Shown piece after piece: positions 6,414-15,498 of a stretch of DNA of 64,000 bases; position 1 is the stretch's first letter; every line of letters starts with the position of its first letter. This stretch comes from Candidatus Gastranaerophilales bacterium (lineage in GTDB: Bacteria > Cyanobacteriota > Vampirovibrionia > Gastranaerophilales > Gastranaerophilaceae). Both the position numbers and the translations under genes were made by a program. The notes below the pieces were generated by a model. It was not told the DNA's origin. It worked only from the letters and a program-made list of their open reading frames with translations, and made no database searches. The stretch covers positions 1 to 64,000 of the forward strand of contig CALUYT010000047.1 of the NCBI GenBank assembly GCA_944325085.1, in the 5' to 3' direction.

Positions 6414-8387
6414 ATGAAAAGTACGATTAGAGAAAAAATTGTTGCAAGTGTTATGTTATCAGCATTCGTGATAACAAATTCATTCGCGGCATCATATGCA
6501 GTAGATAATTATGCGAATTATGATGCAGCAAGACCAGCGATTAGAAATAACGAAGGTACAGCATTAAATTTAAAAAGTGATGTAGTTATTCCTAATGCAG
6601 ATTCAGTAGTAAATTTAAGCCTTAGAGATGCCGATGTTAAGCAAGTTTTAAGAATGTTTGCAGATCAGGCTGGAATGAATATTATTTTTACTTCTGATGT
6701 TGCATCTGGTGGCTCTGATTCTGGTGATGGAACTGCTGCAGCTGGCACGGTAACAATGGATTTAGTCGATATTCCATTACAAGATGCTTTAGATTTGGTT
6801 ATAACAACTAATAATTTGTTCTATGATATTCAAGGAAATACATTAGTTGTTTCTACAAGTGATGCAGCTTTGTCAATGGCTTCTAAGAGTATGACATTGA
6901 TTCCGGTTAAATATGTTAATGCCGGTGCTCTAGCATCTTTCTTAAATTCAAATATCTTTAAGAAAGATGGTATTAATCCTGGTCGTTCTATAAAACCTGC
7001 TGTTACTGTAAACCCTGCAACAAATGAATTAATCATTATTGGTACTGATAAAGATGTAGATATGGCAAGAAAAATTGTTGATCAGTTTGATAAGAAACCA
7101 ACAATTACTACATTTAAAGTAAACCATACAACTCCTGCTGAGATGGCGAATTTGATTTGTTCTACTTTAATTCCTTCTACTATCTCTAGTGGTGCTTCTT
7201 CAGGCTCTTCTGGAGGATCTTCTGGAGGATCTTCTGGTGGTGGAGGCGGTAGATCTTCTGCTGCTTCAGGTTTTGCTGCAGGTATTCCTACTGGTTTTGC
7301 TTCTGATGAAGGCGGCTCTTCAGGTGGCGGAGGTGAAGGCGGTGCTATCTCTGTCGGCGGAGGTAAGATGGTTTGTTCTACTCAGACAGAATCTTCTGCT
7401 GATGGTTTAGCTGGGTTACCATTTATGAATTTATCAGTTTCTTATTTCCCAACTTTAGGAACAATTCAAGTTATTGGTGGTTCTGATACACAAATTGATA
7501 TGATAAGAGATTATATTCTTGCTAATGATAAAAAGACTCCACAAGCATATTTGGAAGTTCAAATTATTTCATTATCAGAATCAGGTAGTAAGACTTTTGA
7601 TAACACTTGGCAGTTCTTAAGTAAGAATTTCTCATTTAATGCCGGTGGTGGTAGTGGTTTTTCTACAGATCCGCAATATCCAATATTCTTTGCCGGTCAT
7701 GGTTATTACATAACAGATCCAGAAAGCTGGGAAGAAGATAAAGGTGCTTATAAAGTTATTGGTAAAGTTGGAAAATGGAGTACATCACCTCAGTTAATAT
7801 ATTCTGTAAATTATTTGGTTGAAAACCAAAAAGGTCGTGTATTAGCAAATCCAAGAGTATTGTTAACTAGTGGACAAACTTCAACTATCGACTTAACTTC
7901 AGATTATGTATCAAAAGTAACATCTCAATATTTGGATAACGGTTCATCTTCTGGATCTTCTCAAGTACAAAGAGATTATGAAATCAAGGATGATAATGGT
8001 ATTAAAGTTTCAATTACTCCATTCATCAGCCCAGATGGTTATGTAACATTAGATATTACACCATCATATAAAACTATTGCTAGTCAATTATATACAGCCG
8101 GTGAAGCTGGTGAACAAGAATTGGCAGCAACATTACTTCAAAGAAGAGATTTGGAATTAAAGGGTGTTCGTATTAAAGATGGCGAAACTCTTGTAATCGG
8201 TGGTATGATCCAAGAAACAGAGACAAAAGATGTTAAAAAGATTCCATTTTTAGGAGATATTCCTGTTCTTGGTATGTTCTTTAGAAGTACTGGTACTAAG
8301 AAAGAAAAAGAAGAAATGGTTATTATGTTAACTCCTCAAATAGTTGTTGATACTGAGGATGCAGTAACCGATGATAATATGCTATAA
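6414..8387 (+). CDS. Secretin (GspD/PilQ family) outer membrane channel
   Basis: The 657-residue protein has a signal peptide (about 1-26), an STN/N0 domain (about 58-140), N1-like modules, and the secretin core (about 445-645) with VLANPRVLLTSGQ and the closing LVIGGMIQETETKDVKKIPFLGDIPVLG. Secretins form the ring through which pili or substrates leave the cell. A Gly/Ser-rich linker near residues 256-318 interrupts the periplasmic modules and is partly encoded by a 12-base tandem repeat. It lies between the PilP-like gene and the motor ATPase. It cannot be assigned firmly to a type II system or a pilus. Confidence 0.93.
   Translation: MKSTIREKIVASVMLSAFVITNSFAASYAVDNYANYDAARPAIRNNEGTALNLKSDVVIPNADSVVNLSLRDADVKQVLRMFADQAGMNIIFTSDVASGGSDSGDGTAAAGTVTMDLVDIPLQDALDLVITTNNLFYDIQGNTLVVSTSDAALSMASKSMTLIPVKYVNAGALASFLNSNIFKKDGINPGRSIKPAVTVNPATNELIIIGTDKDVDMARKIVDQFDKKPTITTFKVNHTTPAEMANLICSTLIPSTISSGASSGSSGGSSGGSSGGGGGRSSAASGFAAGIPTGFASDEGGSSGGGGEGGAISVGGGKMVCSTQTESSADGLAGLPFMNLSVSYFPTLGTIQVIGGSDTQIDMIRDYILANDKKTPQAYLEVQIISLSESGSKTFDNTWQFLSKNFSFNAGGGSGFSTDPQYPIFFAGHGYYITDPESWEEDKGAYKVIGKVGKWSTSPQLIYSVNYLVENQKGRVLANPRVLLTSGQTSTIDLTSDYVSKVTSQYLDNGSSSGSSQVQRDYEIKDDNGIKVSITPFISPDGYVTLDITPSYKTIASQLYTAGEAGEQELAATLLQRRDLELKGVRIKDGETLVIGGMIQETETKDVKKIPFLGDIPVLGMFFRSTGTKKEKEEMVIMLTPQIVVDTEDAVTDDNML
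7206..7241 (+). repeat. 12-base tandem repeat, three units, in the secretin linker
   Basis: Units tcttctggagga, tcttctggagga and tcttctggtggt run head to tail and encode Ser-Ser-Gly-Gly repeats. The number of units could vary between strains without frame change. Confidence 0.8.
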
Positions 8388-8446
8388 ATATTAGTTTTTA
8401 ATAGCAATTTATGATGTCAAATAGTGGAATAGTATAAAGTAAATAA

Positions 8447-10510
8447 ATGAACGCATTAATTTTAAGATTAAAAAATAGCATAGACCAAAAGATACTTAAC
8501 AGTATTGATAAAAAACTAATGGGGGATTACCATTTTGTACCAATTAGTATAAAAGATAATTTTCTATTCGTTGCTGTGTCTAAATCTTCTAATAAAGATG
8601 AAATAAATGCTATTTTGAAAAAATCATATCAACAATCTGTAAAATTTATGCTTGTTGGTGATGATGACTTAAAAGAATTATTGGGTTCATTTATGCCTAC
8701 TGAAAGTATTGCAACCGCACCAACTGCAGCTGTTGATGTTCCCGGAGATGCTCCTTCAGCTAATCCTACTGCAAATTCAGCTAATACTCCTCATGGAAAA
8801 TTAGGTGAGATGTTGGTTTCAAAAGGTATTATTTCAGAAGTTGATTTAATGAAAGCATTAGCGGCTTCAAAAAGAAAAAATACTCCAATTGGTTCAACAT
8901 TATTTGAAATGGGTTTGGTTTCTTTAGACCAATTAAAATCTGTATTGCACGATCAAACAGGTTATGATTTAGTTTCTGCTGATCAGTTGGTTGAGCAAAA
9001 GAAATTCGTAAACATCTTGCCTGAAGATTTTATTAAAGCTAATTCAGTAATCCCAATTTCTTCAGATGGTAAAACTCTTATTTTGGGTGTTGTTAAGCCT
9101 ATAAAAATGGATGTAATGAAAGAAATCATCTATTTGACAGGGCAGAATCCAAAACAATTGTTGATGACTCACTATGAGTTCCAGAACTCATTAAACACAT
9201 TCTTCTCTGCTCAGAAAAAACAAACTGATGAAATTCTTGAACAGATTAAAACTGAAACTCTTGAAACTGAAGAAGAAGCAACATTATGGGAACAAGTTGA
9301 CGCTGAATTACAAGATTCAACAGGTTCTGTTGCAAAATTTGTAAACCAAATTATTACAAACGGTATTGATAATAAAGTATCAGATATTCACATTGAGCCA
9401 AGACTATCTGGGTATATTGTTCGTTACAGAAAAGACGGTATGCTTCAAAAAGTTTTGGATGTTCCTGCAAAAGTTGAAACTTCTGTAATTGCTCGTTTTA
9501 AGGTTATGGCGAGAATGAACATTGCAGAAAATAGAAGACCTCAGGATGGTACGTTCTCAATATCTTATAAAGATTGTTCATACGACTTCCGTATTAACAC
9601 ACTTCCTGTTTCAGGAAAGGAAAAGGTCTGTATTCGTATTTTGGCACCAGCTGTATCTTTGGCATCAAATGACAAAGAAATTAAGCTTGTTGGTGCAAAT
9701 GAAAAAGATATTTTAAAAGTTAAACAAATGGTATCATGTCCAAATGGTATTATTTTAACATCAGGTCCTACTGGTTCTGGTAAAACTACAACTTTGTATT
9801 CAGTATTGAAAAGTTTGAATGATGAATCAGTTAACATTACTACTATTGAGGATCCGATAGAAATTAAATTGGAAGGTATCAACCAGTCACAAATTAACGC
9901 AAAAGCGGGTATTACATTTGCATCTTGTATGCGTGCAATCTTACGTCAAGACCCTGATATTATCCTTGTCGGTGAAATTCGTGACTATGAAACATTGGAA
10001 ATTGCAATTTCTGCTGCATTAACAGGTCACTTAGTATTAAGTACTGTTCACACCAACTCAGCAGCTGCAACTGTTACTCGTATGATTGAAATGGGTGCTA
10101 AAGACTATTTGGTATCTTCAACATTATCTGGTGTTATTGCGCAACGTCTTGTAAGAAAATTATGTGACGATTGTAAGGAAGAATATTATCCAACAAGGGA
10201 AGAAGCTTCTATGATAACAACAGACCCTGAAGAAATTGAAAAAATAATCAAAACTCCTATATACAGAGCAAAAGGATGTAACAAGTGTGGTTTCCAAGGT
10301 TATAAAGGCCGTTTAGGTGTTTATGAAATCATGCAAATTACAAAAGAAATTAAAAAACTTATTGCACAAGGTGCTCACGATTTGGAAATTGAAGAAAGTG
10401 CAGTAAATAATGGTATGACAACATTACAACGTTCTTGTTTGAATCATATTTTAAACGGACAAACCACTATTGAAGAATTTGTCAGAGTATTAGGTATGGC
10501 AGGCGAATAG
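8447..10510 (+). CDS. GspE/PilB family motor ATPase
   Basis: The 687-residue protein has a degenerate N-terminal MshEN-like region, a clear MshEN domain (about 120-265, GKLGEMLVSKGIISEVDLMK), and the AAA-type secretion ATPase: Walker A GPTGSGKTTT near 438-447, Walker B LVGEIRD, a His box STVHTN, and a zinc-binding tetracysteine (CDDC...CNKCG). It drives pilus or pseudopilus assembly from the cytoplasm. The MshEN domain binds cyclic di-GMP in relatives such as MshE, which is notable given the diguanylate cyclase at 47724. The start has no good ribosome site; a TATAAA lies just before it. Confidence 0.95.
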   Translation: MNALILRLKNSIDQKILNSIDKKLMGDYHFVPISIKDNFLFVAVSKSSNKDEINAILKKSYQQSVKFMLVGDDDLKELLGSFMPTESIATAPTAAVDVPGDAPSANPTANSANTPHGKLGEMLVSKGIISEVDLMKALAASKRKNTPIGSTLFEMGLVSLDQLKSVLHDQTGYDLVSADQLVEQKKFVNILPEDFIKANSVIPISSDGKTLILGVVKPIKMDVMKEIIYLTGQNPKQLLMTHYEFQNSLNTFFSAQKKQTDEILEQIKTETLETEEEATLWEQVDAELQDSTGSVAKFVNQIITNGIDNKVSDIHIEPRLSGYIVRYRKDGMLQKVLDVPAKVETSVIARFKVMARMNIAENRRPQDGTFSISYKDCSYDFRINTLPVSGKEKVCIRILAPAVSLASNDKEIKLVGANEKDILKVKQMVSCPNGIILTSGPTGSGKTTTLYSVLKSLNDESVNITTIEDPIEIKLEGINQSQINAKAGITFASCMRAILRQDPDIILVGEIRDYETLEIAISAALTGHLVLSTVHTNSAAATVTRMIEMGAKDYLVSSTLSGVIAQRLVRKLCDDCKEEYYPTREEASMITTDPEEIEKIIKTPIYRAKGCNKCGFQGYKGRLGVYEIMQITKEIKKLIAQGAHDLEIEESAVNNGMTTLQRSCLNHILNGQTTIEEFVRVLGMAGE

Positions 10511-10517
10511 GTGAATT

Positions 10518-11738
10518 ATGACAGTTTTTAATTATACAGCTATAAAAGATGGAACTAGTGAGATTGTAAAGGGTAAAGTAGAAGCTGATGATTTACGTGA
10601 AGCCCGTGCTGCCGTAAAAAGATTAGGATTTACTGCAACTAGTATTGTTGAAGAACAGGCTGCAGGGAAAAAAGAAGAGAAGAAAAAGCCTACCGGTAAA
10701 ATGCCTAAGTTAGGCTTATCTGAGCAAATTGATTTTACATCAACTCTTCAAATCTTGGCTGCTGCTGGTATTCCTATTATCGAATCTTTATTGTTCATTG
10801 AAAACGATGCTGCAAAATTAAAAATTAGACAGTGTGCTACAGAATTAAGACGTCAAATTATGAACGGTGGTACTTTTGCTGGTACAGTAGCAAAGTATCC
10901 TGAACAATTTGGTCAGGTTTATATCGGTCTAGTTAGAGCCGGTGAAGATTCCGGTGAATTGGAAAAAACTTTGGATCGTTTATTAGAGCTTTTGAATAAA
11001 CAAGCTGCGATTAGAGGTAAGGTAATTGGTACTTTGATGTATCCGGTTTTCGTAATTTTATTGGCAGCGTTTATCGTAATCGTCATGTTAGTATTTGTAT
11101 TCCCTGTATTTAAAGAAATGTTTGATTCTATGGGTATGCAATTACCTTGGATTACAAGAGTTTTAATGGAAATGGGTTTATTCTTAAAGAAAAACTGGTA
11201 TGGTATTCCAATTGGTTTTGCGGCTATTGGTGCATTTATCAATTTCTTATTTAAATGGAAGCCTAGTAAGTGGAAAATTGATGATATTGTATTGAAAATT
11301 CCTGTATTATCAGATTTGATTCAGTATTCAAATTTTGCCAACTTTATTGCGGTTATGCAAGTTGCATATGACGCAGGTGTTCCGATTTTGGAATGTTTGT
11401 ATTTGTCAAATTTAACATTGACAAATCATACATTAGAAACCAGGGTTGAAGAAGCAACAACAAAAGTTCAACAAGGTCAGCATTTATCTGCCGCATTGAG
11501 ATCTACAAGAACTATGCCTAAGATGATTTTGTTCATGATTGCAACAGGTGAGCAATCAGGTCGTTTAGGTGATATGTTAGGTCAGGCTACAAGTTATATT
11601 GATAAGCAGTTAGATACTATTATTGATGTTATGACTAAGATGATTGAGCCTATCATGTTGATTGTAATTGGTTCTATCGTATTGGTTTTAGCAGCTGCGT
11701 TATATTTACCATTGTTCGCATCTTATATGGGTATGTAA
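10518..11738 (+). CDS. GspF/PilC family inner membrane platform protein
   Basis: The 406-residue protein has two T2SSF domains (about 65-190 and 270-395) and three membrane spans, including MYPVFVILLAAFIVIVMLVF and the C-terminal MLIVIGSIVLVLAAALYLP. It is the membrane platform rotated or moved by the ATPase. The gene starts seven bases after the ATPase stop with GGTGAATT as ribosome site, and ends at a terminator, closing the operon. No PilT, prepilin peptidase or PilM/N/O genes are present in the window. Confidence 0.95.
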   Translation: MTVFNYTAIKDGTSEIVKGKVEADDLREARAAVKRLGFTATSIVEEQAAGKKEEKKKPTGKMPKLGLSEQIDFTSTLQILAAAGIPIIESLLFIENDAAKLKIRQCATELRRQIMNGGTFAGTVAKYPEQFGQVYIGLVRAGEDSGELEKTLDRLLELLNKQAAIRGKVIGTLMYPVFVILLAAFIVIVMLVFVFPVFKEMFDSMGMQLPWITRVLMEMGLFLKKNWYGIPIGFAAIGAFINFLFKWKPSKWKIDDIVLKIPVLSDLIQYSNFANFIAVMQVAYDAGVPILECLYLSNLTLTNHTLETRVEEATTKVQQGQHLSAALRSTRTMPKMILFMIATGEQSGRLGDMLGQATSYIDKQLDTIIDVMTKMIEPIMLIVIGSIVLVLAAALYLPLFASYMGM

Positions 11739-11764
11739 TGATCGGTAAATGGTATAAATTTATA

Positions 11765-11796
11765 AAAAAGACTTTGTTTTTGCAAAGTCTTTTTTA
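11765..11796 (+). terminator. Terminator closing the pilus/secretion operon
   Basis: AAAAGACTTTG and CAAAGTCTTTT arms with a six-base loop followed by T-run; the SDR gene's ribosome site begins directly after. Confidence 0.87.
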
Positions 11797-11813
11797 ATAG
11801 GAGATAAAATTTT

Positions 11814-12620
11814 ATGAATATAGTAATTACGGGCACAACTTCTGGTATTGGTAAAGAATTGGTAAAAATATTTTCTTCAGATGAAAATATAATATTTGCG
11901 GGTTATAGAAATAAGGATTTAATTTCAAACAGTAAAAATGTTGAACATTTTTATATTGATATGACAAATAGATCTTCTATTGTTGAGGCTGCAAATTTTA
12001 TAAAATCTAAAGTTGATAAAATTGATTTGTTGATAAATGTTGCAGGTTCTGTGGTTGCAGGCCCAATTGAATTTATTGATACTAACAGATTGAGAGAACA
12101 ATTTGATATCAATACATTTTCACATATAGAATTTACTCAAAACTTGTTACCTGTTTTAAAAGGTGGGAGAATTATAAATATAAGCTCAATGGCAAGTTTT
12201 GGACATTTCCCATTTATCAGTCCGTATTGTGCATCAAAAAGAGCATTAGATATATTCTTTAATGCATTTAATCTTGAAAATCATGATAATATAAAGGTTA
12301 TTTCAATAAAACCTGGTGTTATAGCAACTCCAATTTGGGAAAAATCAGTAAAATCAAATAGCGAATCTTTGGATAATGTTGGGCATTATGATAAAGAAAT
12401 GGAATTTATAAAGAGTAATGCTTTAAAGAATTCTAATAGAGGTTTAAAAGTAGAAAATGTTGCTAAGTTTATAAAAAAAGTAGCAATATTAAAAAATCCT
12501 AAGTCTTCATATGTAGTTGGTTTTGATGCTTGGTTTGCCAGCTTTTTATCAATATTTCCTCAAGATTTTATAAATAGTGTTATAAGGCTTGGTTTAAAAT
12601 ATAAATTTCGTGATAAATAA
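11814..12620 (+). CDS. Short-chain dehydrogenase/reductase (SDR) family protein
   Basis: The 268-residue protein has the Rossmann cofactor motif TGTTSGIG at residues 7-14, the NVAG motif, a catalytic Ser before Tyr138 and Lys142 in YCASK, and a basic C-terminus. It is a classical SDR oxidoreductase using NAD(P)H; the substrate is unknown. An AGGAG site lies about ten bases before the ATG. It sits between the pilus operon and a TPR gene, each with its own signals, so context gives no function. Confidence 0.88.
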   Translation: MNIVITGTTSGIGKELVKIFSSDENIIFAGYRNKDLISNSKNVEHFYIDMTNRSSIVEAANFIKSKVDKIDLLINVAGSVVAGPIEFIDTNRLREQFDINTFSHIEFTQNLLPVLKGGRIINISSMASFGHFPFISPYCASKRALDIFFNAFNLENHDNIKVISIKPGVIATPIWEKSVKSNSESLDNVGHYDKEMEFIKSNALKNSNRGLKVENVAKFIKKVAILKNPKSSYVVGFDAWFASFLSIFPQDFINSVIRLGLKYKFRDK

Positions 12621-12648
12621 ATGATTTGTACTATTTCTACCTTTGGGC

Positions 12649-12654
12649 TATAAT
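12649..12654 (+). promoter_or_regulatory. -10 element TATAAT directly before the TPR gene
   Basis: A perfect TATAAT ends nine bases before the ATG at 12664. There is no ribosome site, so this is probably another leaderless or near-leaderless start. Confidence 0.5.
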
Positions 12655-12663
12655 ATTTTTGCT

Positions 12664-14433
12664 ATGGAAGATAAAGAAATTGATAATATATATGAATTAA
12701 TAGATTCATCAAACTATGCTTTAGCTAAGGAAGCAATTTTAGATGTTTTACAAAAAGACTCTAAAGATATCGACGCTCAAAGATTGCTTGCATTATGTGA
12801 AGTAAATCTTGAAAATTATGATAATGCAAGAAAAATTTTGGAAGATGTCATAAAATATCGTCAAGAAGATGCTTTGTGTTGGTATTATTTAGGTTGTTGT
12901 TATGATAATTTGAATGATTTGATAGCTGCAAAGCATTCATATCTTCAAGTGTTGGAATTAAGACCGGAGTATCTTGATGCATATAAGAGTTTGGCTATTG
13001 TTTATATAAAGTCTGAAGAGTTTGAAAAAGCTATTGAGACAGCCAAAAAGGCTTTGGAATATTCAGGTGAAGATTATTCTGTTTATTATATTTTAGGTAC
13101 AGCTTGTATGGCTGGTAAAAAATTTGAAGAAAGTGTTGAATATATTGAAAAAGCTATTGAATTAAATCCTGAAAATTTACAGTTATATAATAATTTGGGT
13201 ACTTGTTATCTTACTATTGGAGATTTAAGCAAGGCTTTGGATACATATAATAGGGCTTTGAGTATTAATGATAAGGATTCATTGACTTATTTTAATATTG
13301 CTTCAATCCTTCAACTTCAAGATAAGCATAAAGAAGCATGTGAATATTTTTCTAAAGCACATGAATGTGAACCGGAAGAGGATAGTTACATTGTTGCTTG
13401 GGCTTTATCTGAAGTAAAAGCAGGTATGATAAAAGAGGCTATAGAGCATTATAAATATTTAGCTTCAGCATATCCTCAAAAAACAAATTATAAATATAAT
13501 TTAGCTTGTTGTTATCAAGTTATTGGGGAATATGATATTGCAATTTCTCTATTAAAGCAATTGGTAATGTTGAATCCAAAAGCTTCAAATATATTGAAAA
13601 AATTGGCATCAATATATATTTCGATTGGACAAATATCAAATGCTAAGGAAATTTATGAAAGAATAATAAAGCAAGGTTCTACTTCATACCAATTATATTA
13701 TGAGTTGGCAATACTTTGTGTAAAATCCGGTGATGTTGATCAAGCAGAGCAAGTATTGAAAAAGGTATGCAAATTGTGTCCTGAATTTGCACCGGCACAT
13801 AAGGATTTAGGTGTTATATATTTGAATAAAAGATTGTTTGATTATGCAAAAGATGAATTTGAACAAGCTTATTCATATGATCCGAATAATTATTCTGTAG
13901 TTTTGGAGTATGCAAATTATCTTCATTCAACATCTGATTTTGAAAAGGCTGATGAAATGTATCAAAAGGCTCTTGCGATAGATTCAGAAAATCCTAACGC
14001 ATTAGCTTTTTCAGCATTAAATAAAACACATTTAAAACAAATTGATATAGCCAAAGAACAAATAACAAAAGTTTTAGGTAAATGTTCGGATTCTGCTTTC
14101 TTATTATTTATTGCAGGTAGAATATTTCACTTAGCAGGTGATTATGAAACAGCAAAAATGTATTTGGTAAAAGCATACGAATTAGAAAAAATGCCAGATG
14201 TTCAAAATTTACTTGGACTTTGTTATTTTGAGTTAGGAAATTACGCTCAAGCTAAATCTATTTTTGAAAATATGTTAGAAAAAGCACCTTTGAATGTAAA
14301 TGTTTTATTAAATTTGGCAAAATGTTATGAAAAATTGAATGATAATGATAAAGCATTGGAATGTGCTGAAAAAATAGTAGAAAATTTCCCTGAGTGTGAA
14401 GATGCTCAAGAATTAATTAGAAAATTATCGTAA
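12664..14433 (+). CDS. Large tetratricopeptide repeat (TPR) protein
   Basis: The 589-residue protein is almost entirely TPR helices: I count about 15 units with the W-LG-Y-A-F-A-P spacing, for example ALCWYYLGCCYDNLNDLIAA and KAIELNPENLQLYNNLGTCY. There is no signal peptide or catalytic domain, so it is a cytoplasmic scaffold for protein-protein contact. I start it at the ATG because the upstream in-frame TTG at 12643 overlaps the -10 box. Partner unknown; TPR proteins next to pilus genes sometimes act in assembly, but it is separately transcribed here. Confidence 0.87.
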   Translation: MEDKEIDNIYELIDSSNYALAKEAILDVLQKDSKDIDAQRLLALCEVNLENYDNARKILEDVIKYRQEDALCWYYLGCCYDNLNDLIAAKHSYLQVLELRPEYLDAYKSLAIVYIKSEEFEKAIETAKKALEYSGEDYSVYYILGTACMAGKKFEESVEYIEKAIELNPENLQLYNNLGTCYLTIGDLSKALDTYNRALSINDKDSLTYFNIASILQLQDKHKEACEYFSKAHECEPEEDSYIVAWALSEVKAGMIKEAIEHYKYLASAYPQKTNYKYNLACCYQVIGEYDIAISLLKQLVMLNPKASNILKKLASIYISIGQISNAKEIYERIIKQGSTSYQLYYELAILCVKSGDVDQAEQVLKKVCKLCPEFAPAHKDLGVIYLNKRLFDYAKDEFEQAYSYDPNNYSVVLEYANYLHSTSDFEKADEMYQKALAIDSENPNALAFSALNKTHLKQIDIAKEQITKVLGKCSDSAFLLFIAGRIFHLAGDYETAKMYLVKAYELEKMPDVQNLLGLCYFELGNYAQAKSIFENMLEKAPLNVNVLLNLAKCYEKLNDNDKALECAEKIVENFPECEDAQELIRKLS

Positions 14434-14496
14434 TTACGTATTGATTTTTATTTATTACTGATATGTTAATTTTCTTCATAATATAGTAAAAGCTTG

Positions 14497-14541
14497 AAAA
14501 ACACTTGTAATGACTTCTTTGGAGTTTTGCAAGTGTTTTTT
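14497..14541 (+). terminator. Terminator after the TPR gene
   Basis: AAAACACTTG and CAAGTGTTTT arms with a roughly 20-base loop followed by T-run. Confidence 0.75.
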
Positions 14542-14833
14542 AATTTTAATTAACAAAAATAATGTAAATTTTTTAATTATGTATTAAACTCTCAAAAGTC
14601 TTATCAATTGTCATTTTCTAAAATTACAAAAAAATAATTGTAAAAACTTTGGCATGTACGCTCATAAAATTGCGTCAAAACCTAAAATTTATTCTATGAT
14701 GAATATACAAATCGGGAATGAGATTTTGAGATGTACCATTACATAAGTTTCAATCTTTTGAACGATTAAGGTTTGTTCAAATATAGGTTATCATTTAAGT
14801 AAGTGGTAAAGTGTATTTTTGGAGGTTAGTAGA
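14542..14833. other. Long AT-rich leader before cobO, no gene recognised
   Basis: About 290 bases without a convincing gene. A 30-codon open frame (14654-14746) has no ribosome site. Because cobO follows, I looked for a cobalamin riboswitch and did not find its B12-box; only a GGGAA-like stretch near 14714 is present. The GGAGG site at 14820-14824 belongs to cobO. Confidence 0.45.
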
Positions 14834-15367
14834 GTGTTAGAACATGGATATATTCAAATCTATACAGGAGATGGCAAAGGTAAAACAACAGCTGCATTGG
14901 GTTTAGCAATGAGAGCTTTAGGTCATGACTGGAAGGTTTTAATTATTCAATTTACTAAAGGTGATGGTGCCACTACTTATGGTGAAATTGCTTCATCTTC
15001 TAAATTTTCAGAAAATTTAGAAGTTGTTCAATTCGGAATGGATAGAGTTTGTTATTCACATAATGTTTGCTTAGATGATTATAAAGAAGCAAAAAAAGGT
15101 TGGGAATATGCAAAACAAGCTATCAATTCAGGTAAATACCAATTAATAATCTTAGATGAAATTAATATTTGTACATCTATGAATATGATAAAAGTAAGTG
15201 ATATAAAAGATACTTTATTACATAAACCAGAGAATTTGGAGATAGTTTTGACTGGGCGTTATGCTCACCCTGAACTTGTTGCTTTAGCTCATTTGGTTAC
15301 AGAAATGAAGCCTGTTAAACATTACTTTGATATGGGCGTTATGGCAATACAAGGTATTGAATATTAA
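14834..15367 (+). CDS. cobO: Cob(I)yrinic acid a,c-diamide adenosyltransferase (CobA/CobO/BtuR type)
   Basis: This 177-residue enzyme transfers adenosyl from ATP to cob(I)alamin or corrinoid precursors. The P-loop GDGKGKTTA lies at residues 12-20 and the second motif LIILDEIN, plus LTGRYAHPELVALA, are typical of the family. I use the GTG start because GGAGG lies nine bases before it; the in-frame TTG at 14819 would overlap that site. It stands alone, without other cobalamin synthesis genes in the window, which fits corrinoid salvage. A terminator follows. Confidence 0.92.
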   Translation: MLEHGYIQIYTGDGKGKTTAALGLAMRALGHDWKVLIIQFTKGDGATTYGEIASSSKFSENLEVVQFGMDRVCYSHNVCLDDYKEAKKGWEYAKQAINSGKYQLIILDEINICTSMNMIKVSDIKDTLLHKPENLEIVLTGRYAHPELVALAHLVTEMKPVKHYFDMGVMAIQGIEY

Positions 15368-15426
15368 TATTTGAAATAAAAAGTTTAGGTTAATGTGAAT
15401 CCTTTTTTGTTTCAGAAATGAAATAG

Positions 15427-15450
15427 CGGACATTTGTCCGTTTTTTTTTA
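15427..15450 (+). terminator. Terminator after cobO
   Basis: CGGACA/TGTCCG hairpin with a tight loop followed by nine Ts. Confidence 0.88.
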
Positions 15451-15486
15451 TTAATAGTAATTGGTGCTAATATTTAACCATTGTGG

Positions 15487-15492
15487 TATAAT
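15487..15492 (+). promoter_or_regulatory. -10 element of a predicted leaderless transcript (mlaE-like gene)
   Basis: Perfect TATAAT ends six bases before the ATG at 15499; no ribosome site. It also shows that the TTG at 15481 cannot be the start. Confidence 0.6.
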
Positions 15493-15498
15493 TCTTTT

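Noticed and set aside
7189-7410. 73-codon Leu/Val-rich frame overlapping the secretin
   Set aside because: It is a shifted-frame reading of the Gly/Ser repeat region and has no start signals.
14654-14746. 30-codon open frame upstream of cobO
   Set aside because: No ribosome site, no -10 with the six-base spacing, and no composition that suggests protein.
14542-14833. Cobalamin riboswitch in the long leader of cobO
   Set aside because: Position and the GGGAA stretch made it attractive, but I could not find the B12-box or a compatible fold; on the sequence alone it is not supported.
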